Of a stretch of DNA of 64,000 nucleotides, positions 50,792 to 60,164 are shown piece by piece. Location: NCBI GenBank assembly GCA_026014815.1, contig JAOZHP010000151.1, positions 123,458 to 187,457 of the forward strand, given 5' to 3'. Under the pieces are notes generated by a model. That model had not been told where the DNA came from. It did no database searches and saw only the letters and a list, made by a program, of their open reading frames with translations. The translations under genes and the position numbers were made by a program. Within the stretch, counting starts at the first letter, position 1. Every line of letters begins with the position of its first letter. This stretch comes from Candidatus Bathyarchaeota archaeon (GTDB lineage: Archaea > Thermoproteota > Bathyarchaeia > TCS64).

Positions 50792-52060
50792 TTAACGCGT
50801 CTTCTCCTTGAGGTCGCTGAAGAAGTACTTTATGACGCTGCCTGAGACGTCCCGCTGTAGGGTTATCCCTGGGGCTATCCATGACTCGCTCCCAACTATC
50901 ACGCCTGGGTGAATGTTCACGTTGATCCCTATCTGCACGTTGTCTCCGATAATGACCCCCAGCTTCCTCAGGCCACTGTCCATGCGCTCACCCTTGACGG
51001 TGACCTCGATGTTAGTCTTGTCGAACCGGAGGTTGGCTGTGATGGTGCCTGCTCCAATGTTACAGTTCTTCCCTATGATGCTATCCCCGATATAACTCAG
51101 GTGGGCTGCGTGGGTGCCATCCATGATGACGCTGTTCTTTATCTCACAGGCGTTTCCTATGTGAACGTTCTTTCCGAGGCATGTGCTGGCCCTGATGTAG
51201 CAGTTGGGGCCGATGTCGCTGCCCTCACCGATGACCACTGGGCCCTCGATGTAGGCGCCTGACCTTACTCTGGCGTCTCGTTGTACCCAGACAGGTCCAT
51301 GTATACTCGCTCCTTCCTCGACTTTTCCCTCGACCCGTGTCAGCAGGTCCTTCATGGCTCTCTTGTTGGCCTCTAACAGTGTCCATGGTAGCCCTATGTC
51401 TAGCCACTCGTGGGGCTCGACATCGTGTTTTCTGAGGGTCCATTCATCATTTATCATGAGTTGCATGGTGTCGGTGATCTCGTACTCGTTGCGGGGACTC
51501 ATCTCGGTCAACTCGATGTACCGGAAGACGTCGGGTGGGAACACGTATACGCCCACGTTGGCGTACTTGCTGGGCTCAGTGCCCTCGGGGGGTTTCTCCA
51601 CGACCTGTTTGATGATGTCTCCCTCTAACGCGAAGGCTCCGTACTGGCTGGGGTCCTCCACCTGGAGCGCTGAGACTGTGACCTCCCCCTCCCTGTGGGA
51701 CTCCACGAGGCGCTTCAACGTGCCTTCAGCATAATAGTGGTCACCGTAAAGCGCAAGGAACTTGTCACCATTGACCCACTCCGACGCTTGATAGAACGCG
51801 TTGGCTGTGCCGAGGGTCTCCTCCTGCGTCTTATAGGTGATGTTTACGTCGTAGCCCATCCCGTTGCCGAAGTGGTCCCTGATCTGGTCTTCAAGGTACT
51901 TGGTGACAATGAGGATGTCCTTGACTCCCGCCTCCTTGACCCTCATGATCATCCACTCAAGCAGCGGCCTGCCTCCGACGAGGAGCATGGGCTTGGGTGT
52001 GTTGTCTGTCAGGGGCTGGAGTCTGGTTCCTATTCCTGCTGCTAGGATTACGGCCTTCAC
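50792..52060 (-). CDS. Bifunctional sugar-1-phosphate nucleotidylyltransferase/acetyltransferase (GlmU-like)
   Basis: An N-terminal nucleotidyltransferase domain (MKAVILAAGIGTRLQPLTDN, LYGDHYYAEGTLKRLV, VVEKPPEG) makes UDP- or dTDP-sugars. A C-terminal left-handed beta helix of hexapeptide repeats (from about residue 245; IGEGSDIGPNCYIRAST, IGKNCNIGAGTITANLRF) is the acetyltransferase. At 422 residues it has the length of archaeal GlmU-like enzymes, which make UDP-GlcNAc from glucosamine-1-phosphate. Its start overlaps the phosphomutase stop by 4 bases, which supports UDP-GlcNAc supply for glycoproteins. Confidence 0.9.
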   Translation of the reverse strand: MKAVILAAGIGTRLQPLTDNTPKPMLLVGGRPLLEWMIMRVKEAGVKDILIVTKYLEDQIRDHFGNGMGYDVNITYKTQEETLGTANAFYQASEWVNGDKFLALYGDHYYAEGTLKRLVESHREGEVTVSALQVEDPSQYGAFALEGDIIKQVVEKPPEGTEPSKYANVGVYVFPPDVFRYIELTEMSPRNEYEITDTMQLMINDEWTLRKHDVEPHEWLDIGLPWTLLEANKRAMKDLLTRVEGKVEEGASIHGPVWVQRDARVRSGAYIEGPVVIGEGSDIGPNCYIRASTCLGKNVHIGNACEIKNSVIMDGTHAAHLSYIGDSIIGKNCNIGAGTITANLRFDKTNIEVTVKGERMDSGLRKLGVIIGDNVQIGINVNIHPGVIVGSESWIAPGITLQRDVSGSVIKYFFSDLKEKTR

Positions 52061-53421
52061 TTTACCCTCACCAAGGTATCCCGGACGAGAGACTTACCTT
52101 TTTCCATCAACGACTCGACGTCCTCCGATGTCTTTCCCTCGACTGTCACCCTGATGATGGGCTCTGTTCCCGAGGGACGGATGAGGACCCAGCCGTTGTT
52201 CATCTCAAGCCTGACGCCGTCAACGGTGCTGACGCTGCTCACGTCCTTGTAGGCGTCCTGATAGTTCTCGGCTATGGCTTTCATTGCCTTGGGCTTGAGT
52301 TCGTTGCTGCACTCAAGCTTTGCCCTGTCCAGCGGGTACTCGGGTGCTTGTTCAACGAACTCCTTGAGTGTCATCTCTTTGTGCTCTAGGGCTTCTAGGA
52401 GCTTGAGGCTGGCTAGTACCCCGTCTGGGCACATATGTACCTCGGGCATGACCCATGCACCAACCGGCTCACCGCCGAAAACCGCGTTGTGCTCAGCCAT
52501 GGCCTCGGTGATGAAAGCGTCACCGACGGGTGTCCTGATGACTTTTCCCCCTGCCTGACGTACCATGTCGTCCACGTTCATGGAGGCGCCAACATGGGTT
52601 ACTACTACGCCTCCTTGGTTTCTCTCAACGGCGTATCCAGCGTACGCGGCAAGCACCCTGTCTGGGCTCACCATCTCGCCGTCCTCGCCGACGGGCATCA
52701 TCCTGTCCCCATCACCGTCGTACCCGAAACCAATGGTTAGGCCTCTGCTTTTCATGAATGCTCCAAGGCGTGCCAGTGAGTTTCGGTCGGGCTCAGGGTT
52801 TCCCGCCGGGAACATGCCGTCTGGAACACCGTTGATTATCTCAGCTTCGATGCCCAGCTCCTCGTAGGCCACAGATGCTACAGTGCATGTGGCGCCGCAG
52901 AAGAGGTCTAGTCCTACATTGTGGTTGCCTAACTCGTTCAGGGTCTCTCCGAGGCGCTCAACGTAGGGCTCAATGGCGTCCACTTCCTCCACTGTGCCGA
53001 CGCCGTCCCACTCTGCTAGATTGTAGGCTTCCTTTTCTAGAACTTCCTCGACCTTGAGTTGCTGCTCGATTGTGAGGCTCATTCCCATTGCGTTGAAGAC
53101 CTTGAGGCCGTTGTACTGGGGTGGGTTGTGGCTGGCAGTTATCTCGACCCCTGCGTCGCTTCCAGTCTCTCTGATCATCCACGCGGTGACCGGGGTCGGT
53201 ACTAGGCCTACGGAGAGGGTGTCTGCTCCCCCTGAAGCCAAGCCACTGTTGAGGGCTGTCTCTAGCATTGGACCTGTGACTCTGGCATCGCGTCCCACGA
53301 CTATGGTTCCTCCGTGGTGTAGTGTGGCGAGGGCTGCTCCTACTCGCTGGGCGAGGGTGGTGGTGATGTCGATGTTGGCTAGTCCCCGTATGCCTGAGCT
53401 TCCGAATAGTCTTGGCTTCAT
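52057..53421 (-). CDS. glmM: Phosphoglucosamine mutase / phosphomannomutase family
   Basis: Interconverts the 6- and 1-phosphates of a hexosamine or hexose. Conserved segments in order: FGSSGIRGLAN, EITASHNPPQYNGLKV with the phosphorylated Ser, GFGYDGDGDRM with the metal ligands, and PSGTEPIIRVTVEG, the phosphate-binding loop. At 454 residues it has normal length. The start and stop both overlap neighbours by 4 bases, so a translationally coupled set is formed: nucleotidyltransferase, mutase, GlmU-like enzyme. The GlmM role is inferred from the GlmU partner. Confidence 0.9.
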   Translation of the reverse strand: MKPRLFGSSGIRGLANIDITTTLAQRVGAALATLHHGGTIVVGRDARVTGPMLETALNSGLASGGADTLSVGLVPTPVTAWMIRETGSDAGVEITASHNPPQYNGLKVFNAMGMSLTIEQQLKVEEVLEKEAYNLAEWDGVGTVEEVDAIEPYVERLGETLNELGNHNVGLDLFCGATCTVASVAYEELGIEAEIINGVPDGMFPAGNPEPDRNSLARLGAFMKSRGLTIGFGYDGDGDRMMPVGEDGEMVSPDRVLAAYAGYAVERNQGGVVVTHVGASMNVDDMVRQAGGKVIRTPVGDAFITEAMAEHNAVFGGEPVGAWVMPEVHMCPDGVLASLKLLEALEHKEMTLKEFVEQAPEYPLDRAKLECSNELKPKAMKAIAENYQDAYKDVSSVSTVDGVRLEMNNGWVLIRPSGTEPIIRVTVEGKTSEDVESLMEKGKSLVRDTLVRVK

Positions 53422-54026
53422 CGTTGACGTCTCCGTGGTATGAATCGTCGGAGGGGGTCAGTCCTCATAAGCTTTTCCAGCTCAGGGAGTGTGATGCCTT
53501 TCTTGATGTCGCCGTAGGTCTCGCAGCGTTCATCCCTGTAATACTCCCTGTCCTCGGGGGGCCTGACTACCACCTCCACAGGGTAGTCGTCGATGAGCAT
53601 TTTGATGTGGGTGGAGACCTTGGGGACGCCGTTTACAACGAACTCTGTTTTCTCTGCTTCAACTAGGTGGTAATTGCCGAGGCGTTTGGCCACCTTGACA
53701 GAGTCTGGGTGATAGACGATGATGTCGATGTCGCTGCCTATGCGTGTCGTGCCCCTCCAGACGCTGCCTATGAGGACTGGTGTCAAATCTTTGAGGTCCT
53801 CCATAACTTTGAGTGCTATGTTTCTCATCTCGACGAGCCTTGTATGACGATCTGAGCCTTCTTGCTCCTCGGTGAGCCTATCCAGTTCCACTGCTACCTC
53901 GTAGTTGCTGGGTAAGCTTGTTGTCCCTAGACTCAAAGCCGCAACCTCTTTGGCGTCTTTGTATTCTTTTATTTTCCTGTTGTATAGAATCCTCGCGGCT
54001 TCTCTAGCTACATCTGCGCGGGACAT
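53418..54026 (-). CDS. Nucleotidyltransferase of the polymerase-beta fold
   Basis: A 202-residue protein. GSVWRGTTRIGSDIDIIVYH is the NTase motif (GS followed by DxD), with a third acidic residue in YPVEVVVRPPEDR. The first 90 residues are helical, with NYEVAVELDRLTEEQEGSDR. It is not a MNT antitoxin-size protein. It could be a conserved archaeal nucleotidyltransferase with a tRNA or protein substrate. It heads the glmM-GlmU operon (4-base overlap), which may be only co-transcription. Confidence 0.8.
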   Translation of the reverse strand: MSRADVAREAARILYNRKIKEYKDAKEVAALSLGTTSLPSNYEVAVELDRLTEEQEGSDRHTRLVEMRNIALKVMEDLKDLTPVLIGSVWRGTTRIGSDIDIIVYHPDSVKVAKRLGNYHLVEAEKTEFVVNGVPKVSTHIKMLIDDYPVEVVVRPPEDREYYRDERCETYGDIKKGITLPELEKLMRTDPLRRFIPRRRQR

Positions 54027-54070
54027 GTGGTGAACTATATGCGTTCAAAGATATGATAGTTACACTGTTT

Positions 54071-56053
54071 TTACTTGACTTCAATTACCTCTAACAACTG
54101 GTGTCCTAACTCTGTTTTCTTTGGATTTATCTCTCCGGTAACGAGATCAATTACAACTGAGCCTTGTTGATGTGATAAGGAGCGATCTTCTTTGGGTAAG
54201 CTTAACCGGTAAGATATGGTTTCTGACTCGAATATGATGGCTCTTCGGTCTTCTTCTTTTATCTTGGTCACTGAAATATCTGAGCCGTAACGGGTTATGG
54301 CTGCCTGTAGGTTCCTGACCACGTGTCCGCCTTTCCGTGGGTTGATTCTCCTATCGTAGAGCCCGATGCGGGGGAAGTAGCCTCTATCATGGTCCACGTA
54401 TGTGTCAAGGAAGACCTTGACGTTTGGATAGGCAAACGCAGATACAACCGCCTCGGCTGCCCTGTTGGCCACGTAGTCGTCGTCGCTGAGGTACACTGCT
54501 GGGTCCTCTGAGGCTAGCCTGATGTTGGCTAAAGCCTTGAAGCCCATTTGATGCGAGTACTCGGCTATTCTCTTGATGGCGTCAACGGGATGGTCGTCTT
54601 GGTTTACTTGGAACACAAAACCATCGATCTTGCCTCTATTCGGAAGCATTTCCTGAAGGCTCTCTGTGTCGTCTATATGGAATCCGTGGCTGATGTAGTG
54701 GCTGAACTTTGGGCCCTTCCGCTCCCTGTGGACGCTGCTCTCGATGTTTGCCACGTATACTGGGACATTGGTATCCTCTCGTAGCTTTGAGACACAGGGT
54801 AACGCGTCCTTAGCAGTCTCCCATGGAAGAATCACCTCTAGAAAGTCGATGATCTCCCTGTTCTCGGCGATAAGGTTCTGGTCAGGTGTGTTAATGGTGA
54901 AGAATCCGAACCTGTGACCGATGTCGTGAAGCTCGTATAGTCGTTGTCTGGTATCCTCGTCGATGATATCGTTGAGGGGGAGCCTTACGGTCCTGATGCC
55001 TGCCTCTCTTAGCCCTAGAACAGGGTAATCGTTTCTTGCCCTCTTTCTGACGAACTCGTCTATGGGTCCCATGTAGGGTAGGTCCACTGTTTCGGTTAAT
55101 GGGTGTCTCAGGTGGACTCCCAGTGGGGCGTGGATCGTGTTGAAGGGCTGTGTGTCATCAACTCGTTCAGGTATGTTTATTATATCGCCTCTTTCGAGAG
55201 TTTCACCATAGGACCTGTATATTCTAACGTGGTGGCTGTTCTCGTAGATGTCTACAATGCAGTATCCGAGCTTCGCTGAGTCGTTTCTGCCGTACTCGTC
55301 GGCGGCTTCGACTCGGAACAGTTCGGAAAAGTCCTGTCTCACGAAGCAGGTGGAGAAGAGGTTGTAGATATGGGTGTCATAGTATCTCTTGTAGCCGTAA
55401 TGGTGTACGTGCCCTGCGAAGAACGCCTCAACGCTGTAACGTTCGAGGAGGTCTAGGAGCCATCCTCGGGCAGGCGTGTCAATGTTGTCGTAGTTGCTGG
55501 GCTCGTCTGCCTTGTAGAGGTACGGCGGGTAATGACTGAATATGAAAGTCCGTTTGTCCCTGTTCTTCTCAAGGTCTGATTCCAGCCAGTCTCTTTGCTC
55601 TTCCTCATCCGTTAGCCCTGAGTTGAGGACGGGGCTGTTTATCAATACAATGTGGACGTCACGGTGGTTGAAGCTCTGGTAGGTGGGACCATAGTATTTT
55701 TTGAAGTCCTCGATGTAGCTGTCGTTGACTATGTACGCGGGTACGGTGGGGTTATTCTTGTCTCCGATGTCGTGGTTGCCCGGGACGTAATAGCAGGGGG
55801 ACTGCAATTCGCCCATTATCTCTTTGGCTACCATGCTGGCTGAGCCGTAAGTCGGTAGATGTGGGACCGGGTGAACGATGTCGCCTAGATGAATAACGAA
55901 GTCAGGTGCATAAGCGTCCACGCGTCTTGCAGCCCATCTTGCCCGATCGTTGGTCATAAGATTGGTTTTCCATGGGCTGCTGCTCTCGCCGGAAGGGCGT
56001 ATATGAGTATCCGAGATGACTGCGAAACTGAATAGAGGAACTTCACCTGTCAT
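54071..56053 (-). CDS. Two-domain protein: calcineurin-like phosphoesterase plus TIM-barrel-like C-terminal domain
   Basis: Residues 8-290 are a metallophosphoesterase with the whole motif set: SDTHI, HLGDIVH, PGNHDIG, FSHYPPY and GHVHHYGY. From about residue 310 the chain changes: IDEFVRKRARNDYPVLGLREAGIRTVRLPLN and repeats of strand-helix units (YVANIESSVHRERKG, GFVFQVNQDDHPVDA, FKALANIRLASEDP) look like a TIM barrel of the sugar-phosphate or glycosyl-hydrolase type. At 660 residues the fusion is unusual. It has no signal peptide. A cytosolic phosphodiesterase on a glycan or lipid intermediate is possible, but the substrate is unknown. Confidence 0.8.
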   Translation of the reverse strand: MTGEVPLFSFAVISDTHIRPSGESSSPWKTNLMTNDRARWAARRVDAYAPDFVIHLGDIVHPVPHLPTYGSASMVAKEIMGELQSPCYYVPGNHDIGDKNNPTVPAYIVNDSYIEDFKKYYGPTYQSFNHRDVHIVLINSPVLNSGLTDEEEQRDWLESDLEKNRDKRTFIFSHYPPYLYKADEPSNYDNIDTPARGWLLDLLERYSVEAFFAGHVHHYGYKRYYDTHIYNLFSTCFVRQDFSELFRVEAADEYGRNDSAKLGYCIVDIYENSHHVRIYRSYGETLERGDIINIPERVDDTQPFNTIHAPLGVHLRHPLTETVDLPYMGPIDEFVRKRARNDYPVLGLREAGIRTVRLPLNDIIDEDTRQRLYELHDIGHRFGFFTINTPDQNLIAENREIIDFLEVILPWETAKDALPCVSKLREDTNVPVYVANIESSVHRERKGPKFSHYISHGFHIDDTESLQEMLPNRGKIDGFVFQVNQDDHPVDAIKRIAEYSHQMGFKALANIRLASEDPAVYLSDDDYVANRAAEAVVSAFAYPNVKVFLDTYVDHDRGYFPRIGLYDRRINPRKGGHVVRNLQAAITRYGSDISVTKIKEEDRRAIIFESETISYRLSLPKEDRSLSHQQGSVVIDLVTGEINPKKTELGHQLLEVIEVK

Positions 56054-56117
56054 TTGAGATCAGGTAGTGTTTGATGAATGTGAGGATAAAATTATGGATT
56101 GAGTGTTATGTTTACAC

Positions 56118-57005
56118 TTATGATCCAGTTTTATGATAAGCCTTGAAAAAAGCTTCAGGACCCTGAACCATCGTCGAGTTCAACGCTTCCCTTCCCAATA
56201 CTCTGTCTATGGACTCTGCCATCCATGCACCCACGACGTACCATAAACGTTCTCCGTCACTCAGCACCTCAAGAATATCCCAATCATCATCAACCAAAGC
56301 TCGGCAGGGCTCATTCTCTAATTTATCCAAGATCTCAAAGAATTGGGTAGAAAGTTGAATCATTTTATCAGGATCATTTAGCGTGATGTAATCTCTGTGA
56401 GTGTACCCGTTTTCCCTTCTACGTCTATTCAATGACGAGTAAACAGCAAAGCCTTCAAGGTGAGTCGAGTACCTAACTATTCGACTAAGGTCTTCAGTAG
56501 TCTCTAAGTCGTCAAAAGAGAAGATGGGATTAAGTTGCGTATAAGCGACGTGATGCAACTCATGCATTGCAATATAAAGTAACTCACGTTTATTTTCATG
56601 AAATAAAGGATGACCCAAGTTTAGGTAGGCGTCTCCGTCAGATACTACACCAATATCATATCCTATGATACAGAACAAAATGCTTGAGAAATCTGTTTCT
56701 CGTGGTAAATAGGCTTCTAGTTCTCTGAATGCTTCATTGAAATCAGAGGTGTTCTGTTTGATGTATTCTATGCATTCAAGAACGTTTTCTAGATGTCTTT
56801 TTCCTTTATTTGATTCCTGTTGAAGTTTCTCGTGCCAGAAATCATTGATGTCTTTATCTGTGTTATGAAATCTTTTTGCATGGTTGTAGATTCCTTTTGC
56901 CGCATCATGTGAGACCATTTTTAACATTTTTTGATCGTCAGGATAGTGAATTATAGGTAAATTTTCCTCGATAAACGAGAAATCGATTGTAACATTGAAG
57001 ACCAT
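56118..57005 (-). CDS. Putative zinc metallopeptidase-like protein with an HELHH motif
   Basis: A 295-residue soluble protein with IAMHELHHVAYTQLNPIF at about residue 150, an HExxH zinc site, followed after about 35 residues by THLEGFAVYSSLNRRRR, a Glu that could be the third ligand (gluzincin-like). No signal peptide or membrane helix. The gene is more AT-rich than its neighbours, with Asn and Ile codons prominent, so it may be acquired. No known peptidase family matches beyond this motif. Its function is not predictable. Confidence 0.65.
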   Translation of the reverse strand: MVFNVTIDFSFIEENLPIIHYPDDQKMLKMVSHDAAKGIYNHAKRFHNTDKDINDFWHEKLQQESNKGKRHLENVLECIEYIKQNTSDFNEAFRELEAYLPRETDFSSILFCIIGYDIGVVSDGDAYLNLGHPLFHENKRELLYIAMHELHHVAYTQLNPIFSFDDLETTEDLSRIVRYSTHLEGFAVYSSLNRRRRENGYTHRDYITLNDPDKMIQLSTQFFEILDKLENEPCRALVDDDWDILEVLSDGERLWYVVGAWMAESIDRVLGREALNSTMVQGPEAFFKAYHKTGS

Positions 57006-57187
57006 AACGATTTACATGCTGAACTATGTTGATGTGAGGATAAAATTATGGATCACGCGTAGTGGTATCTACCCAACCGAAAACCGGTTCATTGAACCGC
57101 TTTCATGTTTCTGTTTTCTATGCTGGTTTTTTATCCTTATAACCCACTTTCTGAACAAGTTAAAGACAAGAGTTTGAGGGTTGAGCA

Positions 57188-58420
57188 GTGGGATTTAAAA
57201 TAGACGCTGATAGGCTGTGGGGCTCGCTCATGGAGATGGGTGAGGTTGGTAGAGAGGGTCAAGGAGTGAACCGCCTCGCCCTCAACGACGCAAACAAGGA
57301 AGGACGAGACCTGCTTATAAGCTACATGCATGAGGAGGGGCTTGATGTTAGTGTCGACAGGATCGGAAACATCTTCGCGTTAAGAAAGGGACGAGACTCC
57401 CGTGAACCCCCCATAGTCATGGGCAGCCACATGGACACAGTTAGGAATGCAGGGGTCTTCGACGGAGCATTAGGCGTGCTTTCCAGTTTAGAGGTCATCA
57501 GGTTCCTAAACCAGCATGATATAGAGACGAGAAGAGGCGTCGCGGTAGCTGCTTTCACCAACGAGGAAGGAGCACGGTTCCAGCCAGACATGATGGGAAG
57601 CATGGTGTTCACAGGGCAACTGGGCATAGAGGAGGCATGGAAAGCAGAGGACGACGATGGAGTCACCGTAAAAGACGAGCTCAAGCGAACAGGATACCTC
57701 GGCAGCGACGAGTTCCATGCGGGGTGCTTCCTTGAGCTCCACGTGGAGCAGGGTCCAGTGCTCCACAGCGAAGGCTTGGAGGTAGGCGTGGTCGAGGGCG
57801 TCCAGGGTATGGCATGGTGGGACGGAGAGTACACAGGCGAGGCGAACCACGCAGGCACGACACCTCTCAATCTTAGGAGAGACGCGTTGTTAGCTGCTGC
57901 TGATCTGTGTTGTAGGCTGAGAGAGACTGCCGAGGCTCTGGGGCATGGCTCTGTCGCGACCATGGGGAGGCTGCATCCACGCCCTGATATCCGTAACGTG
58001 GTTCCCGGAGGAGCATTCTTCACCGTTGACTTCAGGCAATACGAGAGTCAGCGATACGAGGAAGGGCAGAAACAAGTTGTAAAGCTCATCGAGGAGATCG
58101 CGGAGAAGCATCGAGTAAGCCTCAGCTTAGAGCAGACAGTGGACGCGAAGCCCATCCGATTTGACACAGGAATGGTTGATCTAGTAGAGAAAAAGACGAG
58201 GGAGCTCGGTCTCACTTACAAGAGGATGCATAGTGGAGCGGGGCACGACGCCCAGTTCATGAGCTACATCTGCCCAACCGCGATGATCTTCGTGCCCTCC
58301 ATCAACGGCAGGAGCCATTGCCCCGAGGAGAGAACCACGAAAGCTGACTGCGTCAACGGAGCAAATATTTTGCTCCAGTGTGCACTTGAGCTGTCAGAGA
58401 AAGGATGCCGAATACCTTAG
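57188..58420 (+). CDS. M20-family amidase (hydantoinase/carbamoylase type)
   Basis: Binuclear-zinc hydrolase that removes a carbamoyl or ureido group from amino acids or acts on allantoate. Metal ligands lie in MGSHMDTVRNAGVFDG (His and Asp), FTNEEGARF (Glu, Glu) and HVEQGPVLHSEG (His); the dimerisation domain has GTTPLNLRRDALLAA and the closing block SGAGHDAQFM. At 410 residues it has the usual length. The start is a GTG at 57188 after GAGGG. It may work in purine or pyrimidine breakdown. The following MmgE/PrpD gene is on the same strand but separated by 339 bases. Confidence 0.88.
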   Translation: MGFKIDADRLWGSLMEMGEVGREGQGVNRLALNDANKEGRDLLISYMHEEGLDVSVDRIGNIFALRKGRDSREPPIVMGSHMDTVRNAGVFDGALGVLSSLEVIRFLNQHDIETRRGVAVAAFTNEEGARFQPDMMGSMVFTGQLGIEEAWKAEDDDGVTVKDELKRTGYLGSDEFHAGCFLELHVEQGPVLHSEGLEVGVVEGVQGMAWWDGEYTGEANHAGTTPLNLRRDALLAAADLCCRLRETAEALGHGSVATMGRLHPRPDIRNVVPGGAFFTVDFRQYESQRYEEGQKQVVKLIEEIAEKHRVSLSLEQTVDAKPIRFDTGMVDLVEKKTRELGLTYKRMHSGAGHDAQFMSYICPTAMIFVPSINGRSHCPEERTTKADCVNGANILLQCALELSEKGCRIP

Positions 58421-58759
58421 ATAATTTTCTCGGGTAGGGGAGGAGGGGGTAACGCGAATAACAAGAAACCAAGCCTTTTTCGTTGAAAGAAACCCCAGAA
58501 CAACCCCTTTTGGATCTTGATCTACGTAAAAATGTAGTAGAGTGACGGTGAATCAGGGCAAAAACGCGGTCCACAACGGTTTTTTTATCGGTGCAGAGAC
58601 CTACTTTTAACGAGATAATTCATTAACCTTCTGTCCATGCATACAGGATTGATGTGAGAATCTTCAAAGACATCATAGTTGAGAACTTTAACCGCTTCTT
58701 CACCCTTTTTTCAGGTGAATCTTATCTAAAAGATACACTCCATTTCATACTGAATAGTT
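58421..58759. other. Intergenic gap, no gene seen
   Basis: This 339-base gap between two plus-strand genes holds no convincing frame, RNA gene or inverted repeat. It is AT-rich near its end and contains an AAAAGATACA-type promoter candidate about 35 bases before the ATG at 58760. Nothing else is recognised. Confidence 0.4.
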
Positions 58760-60091
58760 ATGGTTAAGGAAGTTGACAGCGTCCTTCGCGTAGGGAAAGA
58801 GCTTACGCAGCACATCGTAGAGCTATCCTACGATGAACTGCCACATGAGGTGACGCATCAAACGAAACGAGTGATCCTGGACTCCCTCGGCACCATCTAC
58901 ATGGGCACCAGAAAAGAGGAAGCCGCAGGCGTCACGGAGTTTTTGAAAGCGTTAGGGGCACCAGAAGAGTGCACTGTGATAGGTTCATCAGTTAAGACCA
59001 GTTTACCTTGGGCTGCGTGGGCAAACGCAGCATACGCGCAGGTCCATGACTGTAATGACGGTCACAGGAACGGGGCAGCATTCGGGGGTTCGGCTCACCC
59101 CGGCAGGGTCGCTATCCCAGCCGCGCTGGCTCTAGGAGAAAAACTCCACGCGTCAGGTAGAGACGTGATCACAGCCATTGTTGTGGGTTACGACGTTGCG
59201 GGCAAGATCAGGGGCATGAAAGACCGTCCACCAGCATCGGCTTACTGCTCCGCAGCTATAGCTAGCAGGATGCTGGGTCTCAACGCTGATGAGACGACTT
59301 TCGCTCTAGGTATAGCTGGGTTCCACAGCCCGAAGGCTGTTCCTCGGACCATGGGGCTTGACGTCAACTTCCTGAGCAATGGATACCAAGCAAAGGTAGG
59401 CATAGAGGCTGCGCTTCTAGCTAAGCAAGGGTTCAATGGACCTAAACTCGCGGATGATAACAGGATATCGACCCGGTTTAAGACGAGGGGGCTGGGAGAA
59501 GAATACGAGGTGATGAACGTCTACATCAAGCCGTGGCCTACTTGCCGCATGACCCATGGCGCAATCGAGGCGTTATTGACGCTGAGGGAACGCCACGGCT
59601 TCACAGCCGAGGATATCGATGAGGTGGAGGTCAGCCAACTCACCCACGGGATGTATATCAACGACGAGAAGGTGGGCCCTGACAGCTACTACAAGAACTG
59701 CCAGTTCAATCTCCCATACATAGCGGCATGCACCATAATCGACGGGACGGTGACGGAAGCCCAGTTCACCAAGGAGAGGATCGCTGACGAGAAAATACAT
59801 GAACTCGCCGGAAAGGTGAAAGTAAAACCGGATGAAGGTCTAGACTCCATCTACCCTGATGACTGCAGACCAACAACTGTCACAGTAAAGCTCAAGGACG
59901 GCAAAACATGTGAGGAACGAGTGGACCTTCCTTGGGGAGAACCACGTAACCCACTGACAGACGACGAGTTATTCACCAAGTTCGCTGACTGGTCGAGCCC
60001 TACAGTGAGCCCTGAGAAAGCAGGTAAGATATGGGATAAGCTCCAGAAACTGGATAAACTCGACTGTTCGGAGCTTTTATCTCAGCTCTAA
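58760..60091 (+). CDS. MmgE/PrpD family protein (2-methylcitrate dehydratase-like)
   Basis: Fe-S independent dehydratase-fold family: members include 2-methylcitrate dehydratase, cis-aconitate decarboxylase and several of unknown substrate. The N-terminus LSYDELPHEVTHQTKRVILDSLGTIYMG is the family start, followed by WANAAYAQVHDCNDGHRNG (catalytic Asp-His region), AHPGRVAIPAALALGE, and the C-terminal domain with PWPTCRMTHGAIEALLTLRERH. At 443 residues it has normal length. No methylcitrate synthase or other pathway gene is in the window, so I leave the substrate open. Confidence 0.88.
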   Translation: MVKEVDSVLRVGKELTQHIVELSYDELPHEVTHQTKRVILDSLGTIYMGTRKEEAAGVTEFLKALGAPEECTVIGSSVKTSLPWAAWANAAYAQVHDCNDGHRNGAAFGGSAHPGRVAIPAALALGEKLHASGRDVITAIVVGYDVAGKIRGMKDRPPASAYCSAAIASRMLGLNADETTFALGIAGFHSPKAVPRTMGLDVNFLSNGYQAKVGIEAALLAKQGFNGPKLADDNRISTRFKTRGLGEEYEVMNVYIKPWPTCRMTHGAIEALLTLRERHGFTAEDIDEVEVSQLTHGMYINDEKVGPDSYYKNCQFNLPYIAACTIIDGTVTEAQFTKERIADEKIHELAGKVKVKPDEGLDSIYPDDCRPTTVTVKLKDGKTCEERVDLPWGEPRNPLTDDELFTKFADWSSPTVSPEKAGKIWDKLQKLDKLDCSELLSQL

Positions 60092-60164
60092 ACCCAACTC
60101 GTTTCGAAAACACAGGTAGATCTGGTTTCTTTTGGATTGAAATTAAAAACTAGACTAATTTAAA

